Assembly: GCA_025093985.1 (NCBI GenBank) | Contig: JACAAK010000013.1 | Coordinates: 186,001 to 250,000 of the forward strand | Direction of reading: 5' to 3' | Source of the DNA: Calvatia gigantea | Taxonomy: Eukaryota; Basidiomycota; Agaricomycetes; Agaricales; Lycoperdaceae | DNA: 64,000 nucleotides | In this document: positions 46,304 through 57,826 of the stretch, piece by piece | How the letters are laid out: the number at the start of each line of letters is the position of its first letter | Position numbering within the stretch: the stretch's first letter is position 1 | Position numbers and translations under genes: made by a program | Notes under the pieces: generated by a model | What the model was told of the DNA's origin: nothing | Databases searched by the model: none | Seen by the model: only the letters and a program-made list of their open reading frames with translations

Positions 46304-49300
46304 GTTGTACTCACTTGTGCCACAGAGTGTTTCCGACTCAACACGTCCGCTCTTTCTGATCCCAACTCCTTTCAACTATCTATCTCCTCCTCGCTCATCC
46401 GCTCCCCCTCCAATACCCATTTCAAGGCCCTCATTGATAGTGGCTCTACACACTGCTTCGTGGATATTGACTTTATCCGCTCTCATGACCTCCCAACCTC
46501 ACCCATTCCTTCTGTTGAGCTCCGTCTTTTCAACGGTTCTTCTAGTGCCTTTATTACTGAACTTGCGAAAATCCCTGTCACCTTTGGCTGTGGTGAATCT
46601 ATGACTCTGGACTTCTTCGTCACTCGACTCGACTCTTCTTGCTCCATGGTTCTGGGATACAACTGGCTCACCCGCTACAATCCGTTGATTGACTGGGCCT
46701 TGGGCAGTATTACTTTCTGACCACCACAGCTCGAAATTCCTGTCACTCCTCCCTGTGTTGCAACTGCCACTGCTGCGTCCACACATTCCTCGGTGCCCAT
46801 TTCGGCCACACCCGCTCCCATAGATCCACAGTCCTCTCTGCCCTCTGGCTCCACGCATCCCCACATTTCCCTGGTGAATGCTGTTGCATTCCTGCGTGCC
46901 ACGCGTATTCCTGGTTCAGTTCAATTCAGTCTTAACCTCAACAACCCATCGATGTCAGCTGCTTTGGCCGCCATCAATGAGGAACCCAATGATTGGTCTA
47001 ATATCCCCGAAGCATATCGCGAGTTTGCCGACGTTTTCAGTAAAGCAAAGGCCGACATACTTGCCAAACATAGACCCTATGACCTCCAAATCAATCTGGA
47101 AGAAGGTGGCCAACCTCCCGTTGGTACCATCTACTCTCTGTCCTGCACTGAACTGGAGGCCCTCCATAAATTCATAGAGGAAAACCTTGCCATTGGCTTC
47201 ATCCGCCCTTCCAACTCCCCTCATGGAGCTCCAGTCCTTTTTGTCAAGAAGAAGGATGGCTCCCTCTGACTCTGTGTCGACTTCCAAGGTCTCAACCATA
47301 TCACGAAGAAGGATCGCTATCCTCTTCCGCTCATATCTGACCTACTCAACTCTCCACGCAAAGCCCGCATTTACACCAAGATCGACCTCCGCCACGCTTA
47401 CCATCTCGTTCGCATTGCGGCTGGTGACAAATAGAAGACGGCCTTTCGGACCCGCTACAGCTCGTTCGAATGGCTTGTTATGCCCTTTGGCCTCACTAAC
47501 GCACCTGCTGCTTTCCAGCGGTTCATGAACGACATCTTCAAGGATCTCCTAGATGTTTGCATTATGGTCTATCTTGACGATATCCTCATCTACTCCGACA
47601 ACCTCAGCAACCACCGCAAGCAGGTTAAAGATGTATTAAAGCGGCTCCGCAAACATGGCCTCTATGCCCGCGCGGATAAGTGTGAGTTCGAATCCGATAC
47701 TGTTGAATACCTTGGATATGTCCTCTCCCCCGAAGGTCTCAGAATGTCTGAGGAAAAGGTCAAGATCATCCAGGACTGGCCCGAACCGAAGAAGATCAAG
47801 GACATACAGTCTTTCCTTGGCTTCGCCAACTTCTACCGTTGCTTCATCTACAACTACTCTGACATTGTCATCCCACTGACCCGCCTCACCCGAAAGGGCA
47901 TGGTGTGGAAGTTTGGTGATGACTGTCGAGAAGCTTTCAGATCATTGAAGGACGCCTTTATCTCAGCACCTGTCCTCACTCACTGGATACCCGATGCTCA
48001 GATTATTGTCGAGACAGATGCATCTGACTACGTGCTAGCAGCCATCCTCTCCATCATTACCAAGGATGGTGAAGTTCACCCCATGGCATTCCACTCCCGC
48101 ACCTTCAGTCCGGCCAAGCTGAATTATGATACCCACAACAAGGAACTCCTGGCTATATTTGAAGCTTTCAGGATTTGGCGGCACTACTTCGAAGGTGCCC
48201 CTCTTGCGATCGATGTTGTTACTGATCACAAGAATCTAGAATACTTCTGTACCACGAAAATCCTCACCCGCTGACAAGCCCGCTGGTCCGAGTTCCTTTC
48301 CCAGTTCAACCTCATGATTCGCTTTCGCCCCGGCCAACTGGGGACAAAACCTGACACTCTTACTAGACGATAGGACATCTACCCTAAAGGGGGGAATAAT
48401 GACTATGCTACGGTCAATCCTCACAACTTCAGACCCGTCTTTACTCATGAACAGCTTTCAGCCTCTGTCCGCACTACATACCTATATGCCCCTTCCCTTC
48501 ACACAGCCACGATCATTGACCTTGATCAACTCCACTCTGATATCCTCTCAGCTCTCCCGCTTGACCTGTCCACAGCCGCTCACATAGCTAAACCAGAAGG
48601 ACGATGGTCTGTCAACTCGGCTGGTTTTCTCTGCCTTGATGACAGGATCTACGTCCCTGATGCTAACAAGTTACGACTTCGAGTCTTACAGTACAAACAT
48701 GATCACATCCTCTCTGGCCACTTTGGTTAGAACAAGACTCTCGAACTTGTCCACAGAGACTACACTTGGCCCGACATCCAGTCGGCTGTCAAGGACTTCT
48801 GTAAGTCATGCGTCACTTGTATGTGATCTAAACCACAGCGCCACAGGCCATATGGACTTCTCAAGCAACTCCTCATCCCTGAACGACCCTGGAACTCTAT
48901 CTCTATGGACTTCATTGAGAAGCTCCCTACCTCCTCCAAGTTCGATACTATCCTCGTTATTGTCGACAGACTCACCAAACAATCCCTGTTCATTCCTACC
49001 CACGACACGATCACATCGGCCGAGTTGGCCCGACTATTCGTCATTCATGTATTCTCGAAGCACGGTGTTCCCGAACATGTCACGTCCAATCACGGTTCTG
49101 AGTTCGTCTCGCACTTCTTCTGGTCGCTTGGAAAAGCACTGGACATGAAGTTGCATTTCACTTTGGGTTACCACCCGGAAGGTGACGGACAGACCGAACG
49201 GACCAACCAGACCCTCGAGCAATACATTTGTGTCTACTGCAATTATCAGCAGGACAACTGGGCAGAATTACTTCCACTAGCTGAGTTCGCTTACAACAAC

Positions 49301-49985
49301 GCTCCTAGTGCCATGACTGGTGTTTCCCCATTCTTCGCTAACAAGAGTTATCACCCGAACATCACAGTATACCCCGAGAGAGATTTAGCTTCTAGACGGG
49401 CCCGACAATTCGTTGTTGACCTCGATGAACTCCATGATGTGCTAAAGGCTGAGATCAAGCTTGCTCAAGGACGTTATCAGACATCTGCTGATGCTCGCCG
49501 ACTTCCTTCGCCCAACTTCACTATCGGTCAGAAAGTCTTTGTCAAGGCCAAGTTCTTCCGCACGACTTGGCCATCCAAAAAGCTCTCTGAGAAGTATCTC
49601 GGTCCTTACGAGATTATAGCACAACCCGGTTCCAGTTTCATTCACTCTCAGACTCCCTGACTCACTTTGCGCTGTTCACCCAGTGTTCCATGTCTCTATG
49701 CTAGAACCTGCCACACCCAACACCTTCGACAGCCGCTCTGAGCTGCCTCCCCCGCCTGTCGCAGTTGAAGGTGAACTGGAGTACGAAATTGCTCATGTCG
49801 TTGACTCGAAAATCGACCACCGTCGAGCTTGCAAGCTTTTGTACAAAGTTATCTGGTTAGGTTATGAAGACACTGAAGAAGAGTCTTCCTGGTTACCTGC
49901 TACTGAGCTAGCACATGCGGCTGAACTTCTTGCAGACTTTCATTCCTCTTATCCTTCTAAGCCTGGACCTTTGAACCCTCTATGA
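46262..49985 (+). pseudogene. pol: D pol: protease, RT, RNase H, integrase, chromodomain
   Basis: Protease [13 protein letters not shown] (~46430) is intact. RT has [13 protein letters not shown] (~47228), [13 protein letters not shown] and an intact VYLDDILIYSD (~47570). RNase H has VETDASDYVLAAIL (~48008). The integrase zinc region is at ~48700-48830 and the core has SISMDFIEKLP (~48898). The second Asp is lost (TSNHGSEF, ~49084). The C-terminal domain and a chromodomain-like YKVIWLGYEDTEEESSW (~49840) end the frame. Isolated stops (near 46718, 47268, 47432, 48272, 48370, 48728, 48825, 49658) look like single transitions in an otherwise well-kept frame. Confidence 0.9.
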
Positions 49986-50226
49986 TTTTTTTTTCCTTAC
50001 TTAAATTTCTTTCACTACTTCATTCACACAGACAAATCAGTTTATTGCACATTATCAACTATCAACAATTATGTAATGTCCAAAATATGAGGAGAAGATG
50101 GCCGTGGCTCACTGGGCAGTTTCACCCGACTCAGCCGCTTCCTCCACTTCTTCCTCCTTTTCCTCTTCACTCTTGTTTCCATTGTCTTCCTCCATCTCCA
50201 TTACTACCTCCATTTCCTCCTGGGTT

Positions 50227-51260
50227 TCACCCGGCGCGCTGGGCCTCCTCATTGTCATCCTCGTTGTCATCATCATTGTCAGCCAGCCCCAGGGCATCCA
50301 TCACCTGCTGAACCATCAGTCCAATGCTGCACTGATACCCGCTGTTCTTGATGACTGCGGCCTCAACATTCCTCCCGAGCTCATTTGCCCGCTCCAGCCA
50401 CAGCAACTGCTCCTCTCCAACCTCAATCAGCCTATCCGTCCTCACCCCCTGATCCTCCATAATGGACGCGATCTGCTCCAGGATATTGTTTTGGCGAGTA
50501 AGGAGAGCCGCAAGTTGATTATTGCTGACCCGAGGTACTTGAGTGGCGACAGTGATCGGCCGACGACGGGCAGGTGGAAGGCGACAAGCCTTCTTCGACA
50601 GCGAACATTCGAGGCACTTGGTGACCTCGCGACTAGAACGGCCATTAGCACAATCACTGGGAAGCTAAGTGCCACTTACCTTGACATCGACTCCCTGATT
50701 GTGCAAGGATCGCCGTTGTCGAGACATCGCTCGCACTTATTATGGCCACCCATCTTGACCTTCTTTCCGTCGACTGCAGATGGCTCGTCCTCGCCTGATT
50801 CCCTCCAGTCCGGGTCTGGCTTGCCCCCGAAATCCGACTCTTCATCAACACGTCTCCTTTTCAACGATGGCAGCGCCTTCCCAACCCACTCCTTCGTGAT
50901 CCTCCATTGACGTCGCTTCTCGGCCGTTATCTTCTTATCCGCTTCATCAGCAGCCTTATGCTTTCCTTCGCATCGGCTCGCCCACGCCAACTCCTCACGT
51001 TGCTCCTCCTCCCGCACCGCTCGTTCCTCATGTTCCTTCCTCTTCCGCTCCTCTTGCTCCTCTTGCTCCTTCTTTTCCCATGCTTCTCGTTCCACCCGTT
51101 CTTGCCTCTCTCGCTCCTCGTTCTCCTCCAATTCACGCAGCTCGCGTTCGGCCTGCCGTTCCGCCTCCTCCTGCCTTTCCAGTTCGAGTCGCTTGCGTTC
51201 ACGCATGGCCTCTAACTCGGCCCGTTTCTCCATGGCAGTTTTCTTGGTAGGGCTGGACAT
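50227..51260 (-). CDS. D antisense spliced gene, coiled-coil and Zn2Cys6-like protein
   Basis: The CDS on the minus strand is 51260-50680 joined to 50632-50227, 328 codons. It is antisense to the element and lies between pol and the 3' LTR. Exon 1 encodes a long Glu/Arg/Lys-rich helix (~residues 5-105, likely coiled coil), a basic KRRRVD stretch that could be nuclear targeting, and KCERCLDNGDPC. Exon 2 adds KCLECSLSKKAC, a Leu-rich helical region and an acidic tail ending QRAG. The six Cys follow C-x2-C-x6-C-x13-C-x2-C-x6-C, resembling fungal Zn2Cys6 clusters with a longer loop. It has no stops although pol has several. DNA binding is inference. Confidence 0.75.
50633..50679 (-). other. 47-nt spliceosomal intron in the D antisense gene
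   Basis: On the minus strand the intron starts GTAAGT, has the branch-like GTGCTAATG and ends TTCTAG. Retained, it puts a TAG in frame. Removed, it keeps the frame and joins the two halves of the cysteine cluster. The size is typical of basidiomycete introns. Confidence 0.8.
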
Positions 51261-51411
51261 GGTAGTGGTCGAGGTGGTGGTGGTTAGAGAAGAGAATGGG
51301 ACCGTAAAATTTCCAAGGTGACGAAATTTACATGCACCATCAAAAGTCTAATTGGAGATTCCCATGGTCCGATTTCACGGCCTCAAGGGCTCGGCCCTAA
51401 TGGGGGGATAC
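51261..51411. other. D region between antisense gene and 3' LTR
   Basis: This holds the presumed 5' leader of the antisense gene on the minus strand. On the plus strand the polypurine tract ATGGGGGGATAC (~51400-51411) is next to the LTR. Confidence 0.6.
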
Positions 51412-51960
51412 TGTCATGACCCTGCGCACGTTCGCCCGCTCTCACCCGCTTCCCCCGCTCATAGTCATCGTTACCTTAGTCCGGCTGCATTGGGTTGCTC
51501 TTCATTCTTTCTGTCAGTCGGTCCGATATCCTGTTTTCTATATTAATCTCTATCCCCTTCAACTTCTCCACTATCGCCTTATAGTTAAAACTTGATTCCA
51601 GTGTCTTGTTAGGCGGCCGCCCTCGGCGGCCATCCATTCTTTGTTCACCATTACTTTTGTACTTCCCGCTTTTCAGACTAGTATATAAACCTAGTCCCCA
51701 CACTTGTAAATCCTTAGTCTGATTATCGACTACGATTACACCCTCTGATTCTGTTCCTCTCTGTCTCTGTTCCTCTGACCCTCTGACCCCACTCCCTCCT
51801 GAAATACGGACTTCGACGACAGCAGGAAGGCGCAACACATACGTTGAAGCCACTGAGTCCAAATCTCGTACTCATCCAAATTCACCTGCTCCGTACGTTC
51901 TCACCCGACGTCACCTGGCGGCTAACCTCAGCCAATATCCCGCGTAACCCGATCGTAACA
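51412..51960 (+). repeat. D 3' LTR
   Basis: This 549-bp LTR runs TGTCATGACCCTGCGCACG ... CCCGATCGTAACA, with TATATAA at 51682-51688. Differences from the 5' LTR are nearly all C/T or G/A changes at CpG. It joins B-6 gag directly at 51961. Confidence 0.95.
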
Positions 51961-52752
51961 CTTCTGTCCATTCTGCATAGGTGTCTGGCCTGGTGCTAGG
52001 TGGGTAGCCTGTAATAGTGTGGATGATGTCTTGCCTGGCATTTTTCTTGAGTAGGAACATCACATGTTTGTTATCTGTTTTTGCTTTGCTCTTTAGGACT
52101 TGGAATTTGATTAGGTAGTCCACTGTATTTTTGTTCCCCTGTTTGAACTTCTCGATTTGCCATTCTGCTTTGCTATTCAAGGCATCATCAGAGAAGGTTT
52201 TCCTAAAGTCTTCAGAAAATGCTTTCCAGTCCACTGAGTCCTCTCTGTCTAAGATTTGTGGGGCCTTCATTGCTGCATAGGCTCCTGCTGTTCCTCCTCT
52301 CAGTCTAGCTAAGACTGCTATGGCTTTATCATCTGCTGAAACCATTTTGTTGAACTTCATGAAGACCATCATTGCTCTCCACCAGTTGTCAAACTTGGTG
52401 TGGGTTCCATCGAAAAAACCTGGATCTAGTACTAGGCCTTTCCCACTGGATGTTGTTGTGGGCACTACTGCATTGTCAGTCATATTGGAGTCAGTTTCTG
52501 ATTCTGTTTTGTCTGAGCTTGATTTGTCTGATTTCTCCTGATGGACTATCTCTTCCTCTGCTAGGTCAAGCTCGTTTAGAAGTCTGATAATACTTCTTCT
52601 TTTGCTGGGTTTACTCTGGGTTCATCGTGTGTTTCTCCAGTTGGTTCTTTGGGTACTTCGGGGTTCCCTGTTTCTTCTTCATCTGATGTTTCAGATTCAT
52701 TGTCAGTGACTTCGAGATTTGGCTCTCTGTATTTGTCTGGATTCGAGCTCAT
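51961..52752 (-). pseudogene. gag: B-6 gag, N-terminal two thirds
   Basis: It starts at 52752 (MSSNPDKYREPNLEV). After a 1-bp frameshift near 52585 a long open stretch runs from 52483 (DPGFFDGTHTKFDNWWRAM, LARLRGGTAGAYAAMKAP, DSVDWKAFSEDFRKTFSDD) to the D junction. It shows the undisrupted version of the region where B-2 has its 4-bp duplication. Zinc knuckles are missing. Confidence 0.85.
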
Positions 52753-52832
52753 ATACTAGCTTCTGGGTTGTCTTTTGTTCAGGCCTGTTTCAGCCTACTC
52801 CTTGCAAGATGAGGTGGGGACACTTAACCAAA

Positions 52833-53139
52833 TGTTATGACCTTAGTCTGAGTAAACCTCAGGTTGCAACTTAGGCTAAGACTTGAGGGTGAGTAAGGGG
52901 AGAGGAATACGAGATGGTTAAGTGTACTGAATACAGGAGTATGTGTGTACACTTAAATATGGTAGACATCTGGTTGAACAGATGGAGGTAACTATATGAA
53001 ACATCTGATGACAGTGGCGCAGTAGTTACTGTGAGTCAATACCTGGAGATCGCTGGACTGGAATAGGTAAAACAGGTACAGAATGGAGCAGAATGCAGGC
53101 AAGTATAGAATGAGTAAGAATAGATGAAAGTTCATAACA
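52833..53139 (-). repeat. B-6 5' LTR
   Basis: This 307-bp LTR runs TGTTATGACCTTAG...GTTCATAACA in minus orientation, with the primer-binding motif on its left (ACACTTAACCA). Confidence 0.9.
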
Positions 53140-53203
53140 TGTACTAATAGACAAGAATGCAGATGTAGACAGAGTATGACTTGATCAGTGGAAAACCATA
53201 ACA
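53140..53203 (-). repeat. B LTR remnant (64 bp)
   Basis: It resembles the start of a B LTR read on the minus strand, ending CCATAACA. It is the leftover edge of an LTR, probably one into which B-6 inserted. Confidence 0.6.
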
Positions 53204-53426
53204 TGATACTAGTCATTGTCAATTGGTTCACAAAAATAATATGACTCATAGTGACAACAATGGATGTTTCATCCAAAGACATTGCAAGGGTTTATTGAGA
53301 TGAAATATGGAAGCTGTATGGACTACTGAGGAAAGTACTCAGCGACCGAGGACCCCAATTCACATCAGAATTCACCAAGGAGTTATTCAAAGGACTTGGC
53401 ATAGAACAGAATCTATCAACGGCATA
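53204..53426 (+). pseudogene. B-5 integrase fragment (plus), displaced by inversion
   Basis: It encodes [43 protein letters not shown] and QNLSTA, the B integrase core with the second Asp intact. It stops at GCATA before LTR G. The next codons (YHPQTDGQTEHINREVE) are found on the minus strand left of the other LTR G, starting at 60077. Confidence 0.85.
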
Positions 53427-54311
53427 TGTTATGAATATCAATATTTATGACATTATTAATGACAAGAATAATGATGTAATCAATGACATCATAATCACCT
53501 GACTAATGATCAATATTATATATTGATTATATAATGATTTATACCATGTCTCTAAAGACTTGTATAATCTGAAGACAATCAGTAAACATCTTAGCATTAA
53601 CAGTCAAACAACATCAAGTCATATTAATAATGATTATACTACAACTAGTATAGTTACTTCAAGACAGCAATATATCTTAGCATATTCTATACAATAAGAT
53701 AATAACAATAGATTAAGTATTAACCTAATACTTAATACTATACAGTTCTACAAATACAGTTACAACAACTCTAGAACATCTATATAGTCTAGACACCTCT
53801 AGACTAAGCTAGATAATACCTAGAAAGGTCTATAAGACTAGAACAACCTAGAACTTTAATATACTATTAATAGTACAGCTTAAGTAATAATTTAAAGTTG
53901 TACCACTTTGAATGTCATACCACTTTTAAATACCATATATAGACAAGTAACATAACAATACAGTATAATACAATAGTACACTGTTGTAGTATATAAACTC
54001 CTCAACTTGACCAGTAGACCTCATCATTTCTACTTGGTTAGGTGGAGACTCAATCTATAACTCTTATCATCCTCTCTTATAGTCTGATCATAAGAAGTTT
54101 CTTCTTGACAACCATGCTTACTCTATAAGACTTCATAAGGGTTATATATTGAAGGTTAATAGACAACTGATTGTAGACTATAGACTATCTATAACTACAT
54201 TGTAAGTAGTTATAAATAGTTGACTAGCCTTTGAGAAGGAGTCCCCTTTGATATCATCTGTGTGATAGATATCAGGCCTGCAAAGGACAAAGCAGGTCTC
54301 ACTATATAACA
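53427..54311 (+). repeat. LTR G (plus), left edge of an inversion
   Basis: This 885-bp AT-rich LTR runs TGTTATGAATATC...CACTATATAACA, with TATATAAAC at ~53990. It is nearly the exact inverse of 60078-60960. The left flank GCATA matches the flank of the other LTR, and the right flank does not. Confidence 0.9.
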
Positions 54312-55440
54312 CAAATCATGGGTTATTTGAGCTGCTCATCATGTTCTTTGGCCTCACCAACAGCTCCACCACCTTCCAAACTATAATGAGTGACATCTTC
54401 TGTGAGCTCATCATGGAGGGTGTTGTTGTGGTGTACATAGACAACATCCTGATCTTTACTAAGACTATTGAAGAACAGTAGAACATCACCTGCCAGGTCT
54501 TGCAAATCCTTGAACAGCACCAGCTTTTCCTTAAACCTGAGAAGTGCAAGTTCAAGAAGACTCATGTCAAGTACCTTGGTCTCATCATATCAGAGAATGG
54601 TGTTGAGATGGACCCAGTCAAAATTTCAGGGATACAAGACTAGGCCACTCTGGCTGATGTGGGGGAAATGCAGGCATTTCTGGGGTTTGTCAACTTCTAC
54701 TGCTGCTTCATCCATGACTTTTCCCACATAGCCTGCCCACTCTTCAACCTCACTAAGGCAGATACCAAGTGGAAATGGGGCCCCATGAAAGAAACAGCTT
54801 TCTAGGCACTCAAGGATACAGTTACCTCCTCCCCTATTCTCCTTTCACCTGATGACTCCACTTCCTTCCACATTGAAGCAGATAGCTCAGACTTTGTGAT
54901 GGATGTGGCTCTCTCAGAAGGCAGCAGACTTAGACCAATGGCACCTGGTGGCATTCTACTTGAAATCCCTCTCAGTAGTTGAACAGAATTACAAGATCCA
55001 TGACAAGGAAATGCTGGAAATTATCTATGTACTAGAGGAGTGGAGATACTTTCTCAAAGGTGTGCACCACCAAATTGAGATCTGGATGGACCATAAAAAC
55101 CTAGAGTACTTTATGTCTGCCAAGAAACTCAACTGTTGCCAAGCCCACTAGGTCTCTGGTACTCTCCTGTTTTGATTTCCACTTGCACCATCATCACAGC
55201 TGAACTATGGGGAAACTTGATGCACTGTCCCACAGAGCTGACCATGGCACAGGAGCCCATGACAATGAAAATATCACCCTCTTTCCTAACAGACTCTTTA
55301 CCATCTGTGCACTCAAAGGAATTTCAATAGAAGGAGAGGAGCAGCTCCTATTAAAGGATATCTGCTCCAGAAACCATACAGGTGAACAAGAGGAGGCAGT
55401 CACCAAAGCTGCATAGGAACTCAAGCAGTCATCAACCAAG
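54312..55440 (+). pseudogene. C-2 RT and RNase H (decayed)
   Basis: RT starts NHGLFELLIMFFGLTN. The catalytic box is VVYIDNILIF (YMDD changed to YIDN). The connection FLGFVNFYCCFIHDFSHIACPL is readable. RNase H follows from ~54850 with HIEADSSDFVM and a frameshift near 54915. HDKEMLEIIYVLEEWRYFLKG and DHKNLEYFMS are recognisable. Confidence 0.8.
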
Positions 55441-56780
55441 ACCATGAGGAGTGCAGAATGGGCAGAGTAGGATAGTCTACTCCTGTTCCAAGGAAAGATC
55501 TATGTCTCAATAGATGCTGATCTTAAGTGGAGGATAGTGGCTCTCCACCATGACATGAAGATTACAGGACATGCTAGGTGATGGAAAACACTAGAACTTA
55601 TCTCCCACAACTACTGGTGGCCCCAGATAGCTTGATATTACATTGGTCAGTACATCTCCACCTGTGACCTCTACATATACACCAAGCCTATCCACCATCC
55701 ACTACAAGGAGAACTCTACCCACTCCCCATCCCTAAAGCCCACTGGGATACACTCAGTGTAGATTTTGTGGTTGAACTCCTGGAATCTGCAGGCTACAAT
55801 ACTGTCATAACAATGGTAGACTCCACCTCTAAATGAGCCCACTTCATCCCAACCTATACTATTGTCTCAGCCAAAGGCACAGTATAGCTCTTCCTCTACA
55901 ATGTCTGGAAACTCCATGGACTCCCCAACACTGTCATTTTGGATTGTAGACCACAGTTCATTGCTATATTCACAAAAGAGCTTTACCAACTCTTAGGAAT
56001 CAAGATGGCTGCCTCAACTGCCTGGCACCTACAGACTGACAGGCAGATAGAGTGGGTGAACCAAGAACTTGATCAGTACCTCTGCCTCTTCATAAATGAG
56101 TGGCAGAACAACTGGCACAACCTCCTCCCACTCATGGAATTCCAACACAATAACTATGTCCATGCTTCCACCCAACACTCCCCCTTCCTCTTAAACACTG
56201 GATATCACTTGCACATGGAATTTGAGCCATGTCAGCCACTCTTGAAGATTGAATCAGTTAATGAGTTTATAAAGTGAATGGAGTTGACACTGAAAGAAGC
56301 AAAATCCACACTGGTCAAGGTGAAAGATGACATGACCCACTACTACAACCAATGACACACACTTACACCCATATACAAGCCAGACAACAAAGTTTACCTT
56401 GAAGTGGGATGACATCCAGACCATCCACCCATCAAGGAAGCTTTCTCACCAATGCCTTGGACTGTATGTCATAGACAAGCAGGTCAATGCTAATGCCTAC
56501 TGTTTTCACCTCCCCCACTCCATGCAATGCCTTCACCTAGTTTTCAATGTCATCAAACTTACACCTACACCACCCAATCTGATCAAGAACTGCCATACAG
56601 AACCCCCACCCAATCCCATCATCATTAATGAAAAAGAGGAATAGAAGGTTGAAGAAGTCCTTAACAGCTGCATCCACTGAAGACAACTTCAATATCTCAT
56701 CAAGTGGAAAGGCTTCAAAACAGAACACAACTTGTGGAAGCCAGCTAATGGAGTCCATACCCCAGAACTAGTTTAGGAGT
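55441..56780 (+). pseudogene. C-2 integrase and chromodomain (decayed)
   Basis: The zinc region is near 55555-55690 and the core includes LSVDFVVELLESAGYN (~55765). The second Asp lies in a damaged motif (VILDCRPQFIAIF, ~55930). The C-terminal domain has CLGLYVIDKQVNANAYCFHL (56440-56520). The chromodomain, with one internal stop, is QLQYLIKWKGFKTEHNLWKP (~56686-56745). Confidence 0.8.
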
Positions 56781-56898
56781 TCTACTACAAAAATCCTGGT
56801 GCCCCCTGCCTCATCTGTACACTTACCTTCAGCTCACTTCCCTTCCAACCAATCCAGCACCATGCATTGAGATGCTGCAATTTTGGAGGGGGGGTAGA

Positions 56899-57150
56899 TG
56901 TTAGGGCAACCCCCAATAGTCCCCCTGAACTGTCCCACAACCCCAGGCCCTCACCTGCACTCAGCCACATAGATATGAACAACAACTGGAGATCACAATA
57001 GACAATAACAGACTTATGTACATAATGAAACAATAGGACAATGGACGGTAAAGTAGTATATATCAACCTGTACACCTGCAGGGGACCCTTGTCTGATTCT
57101 CTAAGGATTTCCCCACAGGTATGTATATCAGCAAAAGGTTACTTGTCTTG
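56899..57150 (+). repeat. C-2 3' LTR, 3' truncated
   Basis: It starts TGTTAGGGCAACCC after the purine tract TTTTGGAGGGGGGGTAGA and matches C-1 LTR for about 250 bp, then diverges near TTACTTGTC. Confidence 0.85.
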
Positions 57151-57500
57151 ACTGACTTGGATCATCTCATGTCTTGATAAAAAAATCTCATGAATATATT
57201 CAAGCCATATCAAGGCCATTAAGTTAGTAAGACATATAAGACCTTTGAAGGCCATATTCAAGGCAGGACCAAAGGCCTGATTCAAGTCAAAACTGAAGAC
57301 TGGATTTAAGACAATATCAAGTCAAAAATAAAGACATAAGTTTAAGACAGTATCAAGTCAAGGAACAAAGACATAAGTTTAAGACAGTATCAAGTCAAGG
57401 AACAAAGACATGTATTAAGACTATACAAAGTCCCATAAAACAAGAGCCAGCTTTGAAAAGTTACCCTTTCATGGATGGTCCACTTTTGATAGGGGCAGGG
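57151..57500. other. Unassigned AT-rich segment with tandem repeats
   Basis: No coding frame or LTR is recognised. It is rich in short repeats of the type AAGACA, TATCAAGTCA and AAGGCC. The end (GATAGGGGCAGGG) resembles a polypurine tract but is followed by the 3' end of a minus-strand LTR. Confidence 0.4.
57333..57406 (+). repeat. 37-bp tandem repeat, two units
   Basis: Two identical 37-bp units begin GACATAAGTTTAAGACAG (57333-57369, 57370-57406). Degenerate half-units lie on both sides (from ~57310 and at 57407). Confidence 0.85.
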
Positions 57501-57808
57501 TGTTATGACCTTAGTCTGAGTTTACCTCAAGTTGCAACTTTGGGCTAAGACTTGAGGGCGAGTAAGGGGAGAGGAATAAAAGGTGGTTAAGCATACCAAA
57601 TACAGGAGCATGTATGTATGCTTAAATACAAGAGGCATCCAGTTGAACAGATGGAGTTAACTACATGAAATGTCCAATGATAATGGCATAGTAGTTCTAT
57701 GAGTCACTACTTGGAGATCGCTGGGGCGTGAATAGCTGAAACAGGTATAGAAGGTGATTGGAATGCAGACAAGTACAGAGCTGATACAGTCAGTGAAAGT
57801 TCACAACA
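57501..57808 (-). repeat. B-5 3' LTR
   Basis: This 308-bp unit runs TGTTATGACC...AGTTCACAACA in minus orientation, with the purine tract ACTGGGGGGTAT on its right (minus strand). Confidence 0.9.
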
Positions 57809-57826
57809 ATACCCCCCAGTCAGGCT

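Larger units (their letters stand above)
44264..51960 (+). mobile_element. D, gypsy chromovirus with antisense accessory gene
   Basis: This 7.7-kb element has two 549-bp LTRs, open gag, a -1 frameshift signal, decayed pol with chromodomain, and a spliced antisense gene before the 3' LTR. GC and CpG content are higher than in surrounding repeats. The LTRs differ by roughly 25 transitions. The flanks do not match (CCATG in Copia-F on the left, CTTCT in B-6 on the right), so at least one end was replaced by recombination. Confidence 0.95.
51961..53139 (-). mobile_element. B-6, 5' end of a gypsy element (minus)
   Basis: Gag plus 5' LTR of a B element in minus orientation, cut at 51961 by the D 3' LTR. 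Its LTR resembles B-1 and B-5 rather than B-4, so it is not the missing half of B-4. Confidence 0.8.
54312..57150 (+). mobile_element. C-2, gypsy retrotransposon, 5' truncated
   Basis: From mid-RT to the 3' LTR this matches C-1 in the overlapping part. It adds the integrase C-terminus, chromodomain and 3' LTR (56899 to ~57150, itself truncated). It is more decayed than C-1 and begins abruptly at LTR G. Confidence 0.85.

Noticed and set aside
50098..50910. 270-codon open frame on the plus strand downstream of D pol
   Set aside because: It is the complement of the spliced antisense gene. Its composition (long Ser/Pro/Leu runs) is the mirror of the Glu/Arg-rich coding strand and it has no domain.
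50909..51215. Leu/Phe-rich frame suggesting a membrane protein
   Set aside because: It is the complement of the Glu/Arg-rich coiled coil of the antisense gene; such complements always look hydrophobic.
44264..51960. D as a simple insertion into Copia-F
   Set aside because: The right flank is B-family gag rather than Copia-F gag, and the 5-bp flanks differ.
37205..53139. B-4 and B-6 as the two halves of one B element
   Set aside because: Orientation and order fit, but the LTRs belong to different subgroups (B-4 like B-3; B-6 like B-1 and B-5), and about 4 kb of pol between them is missing.
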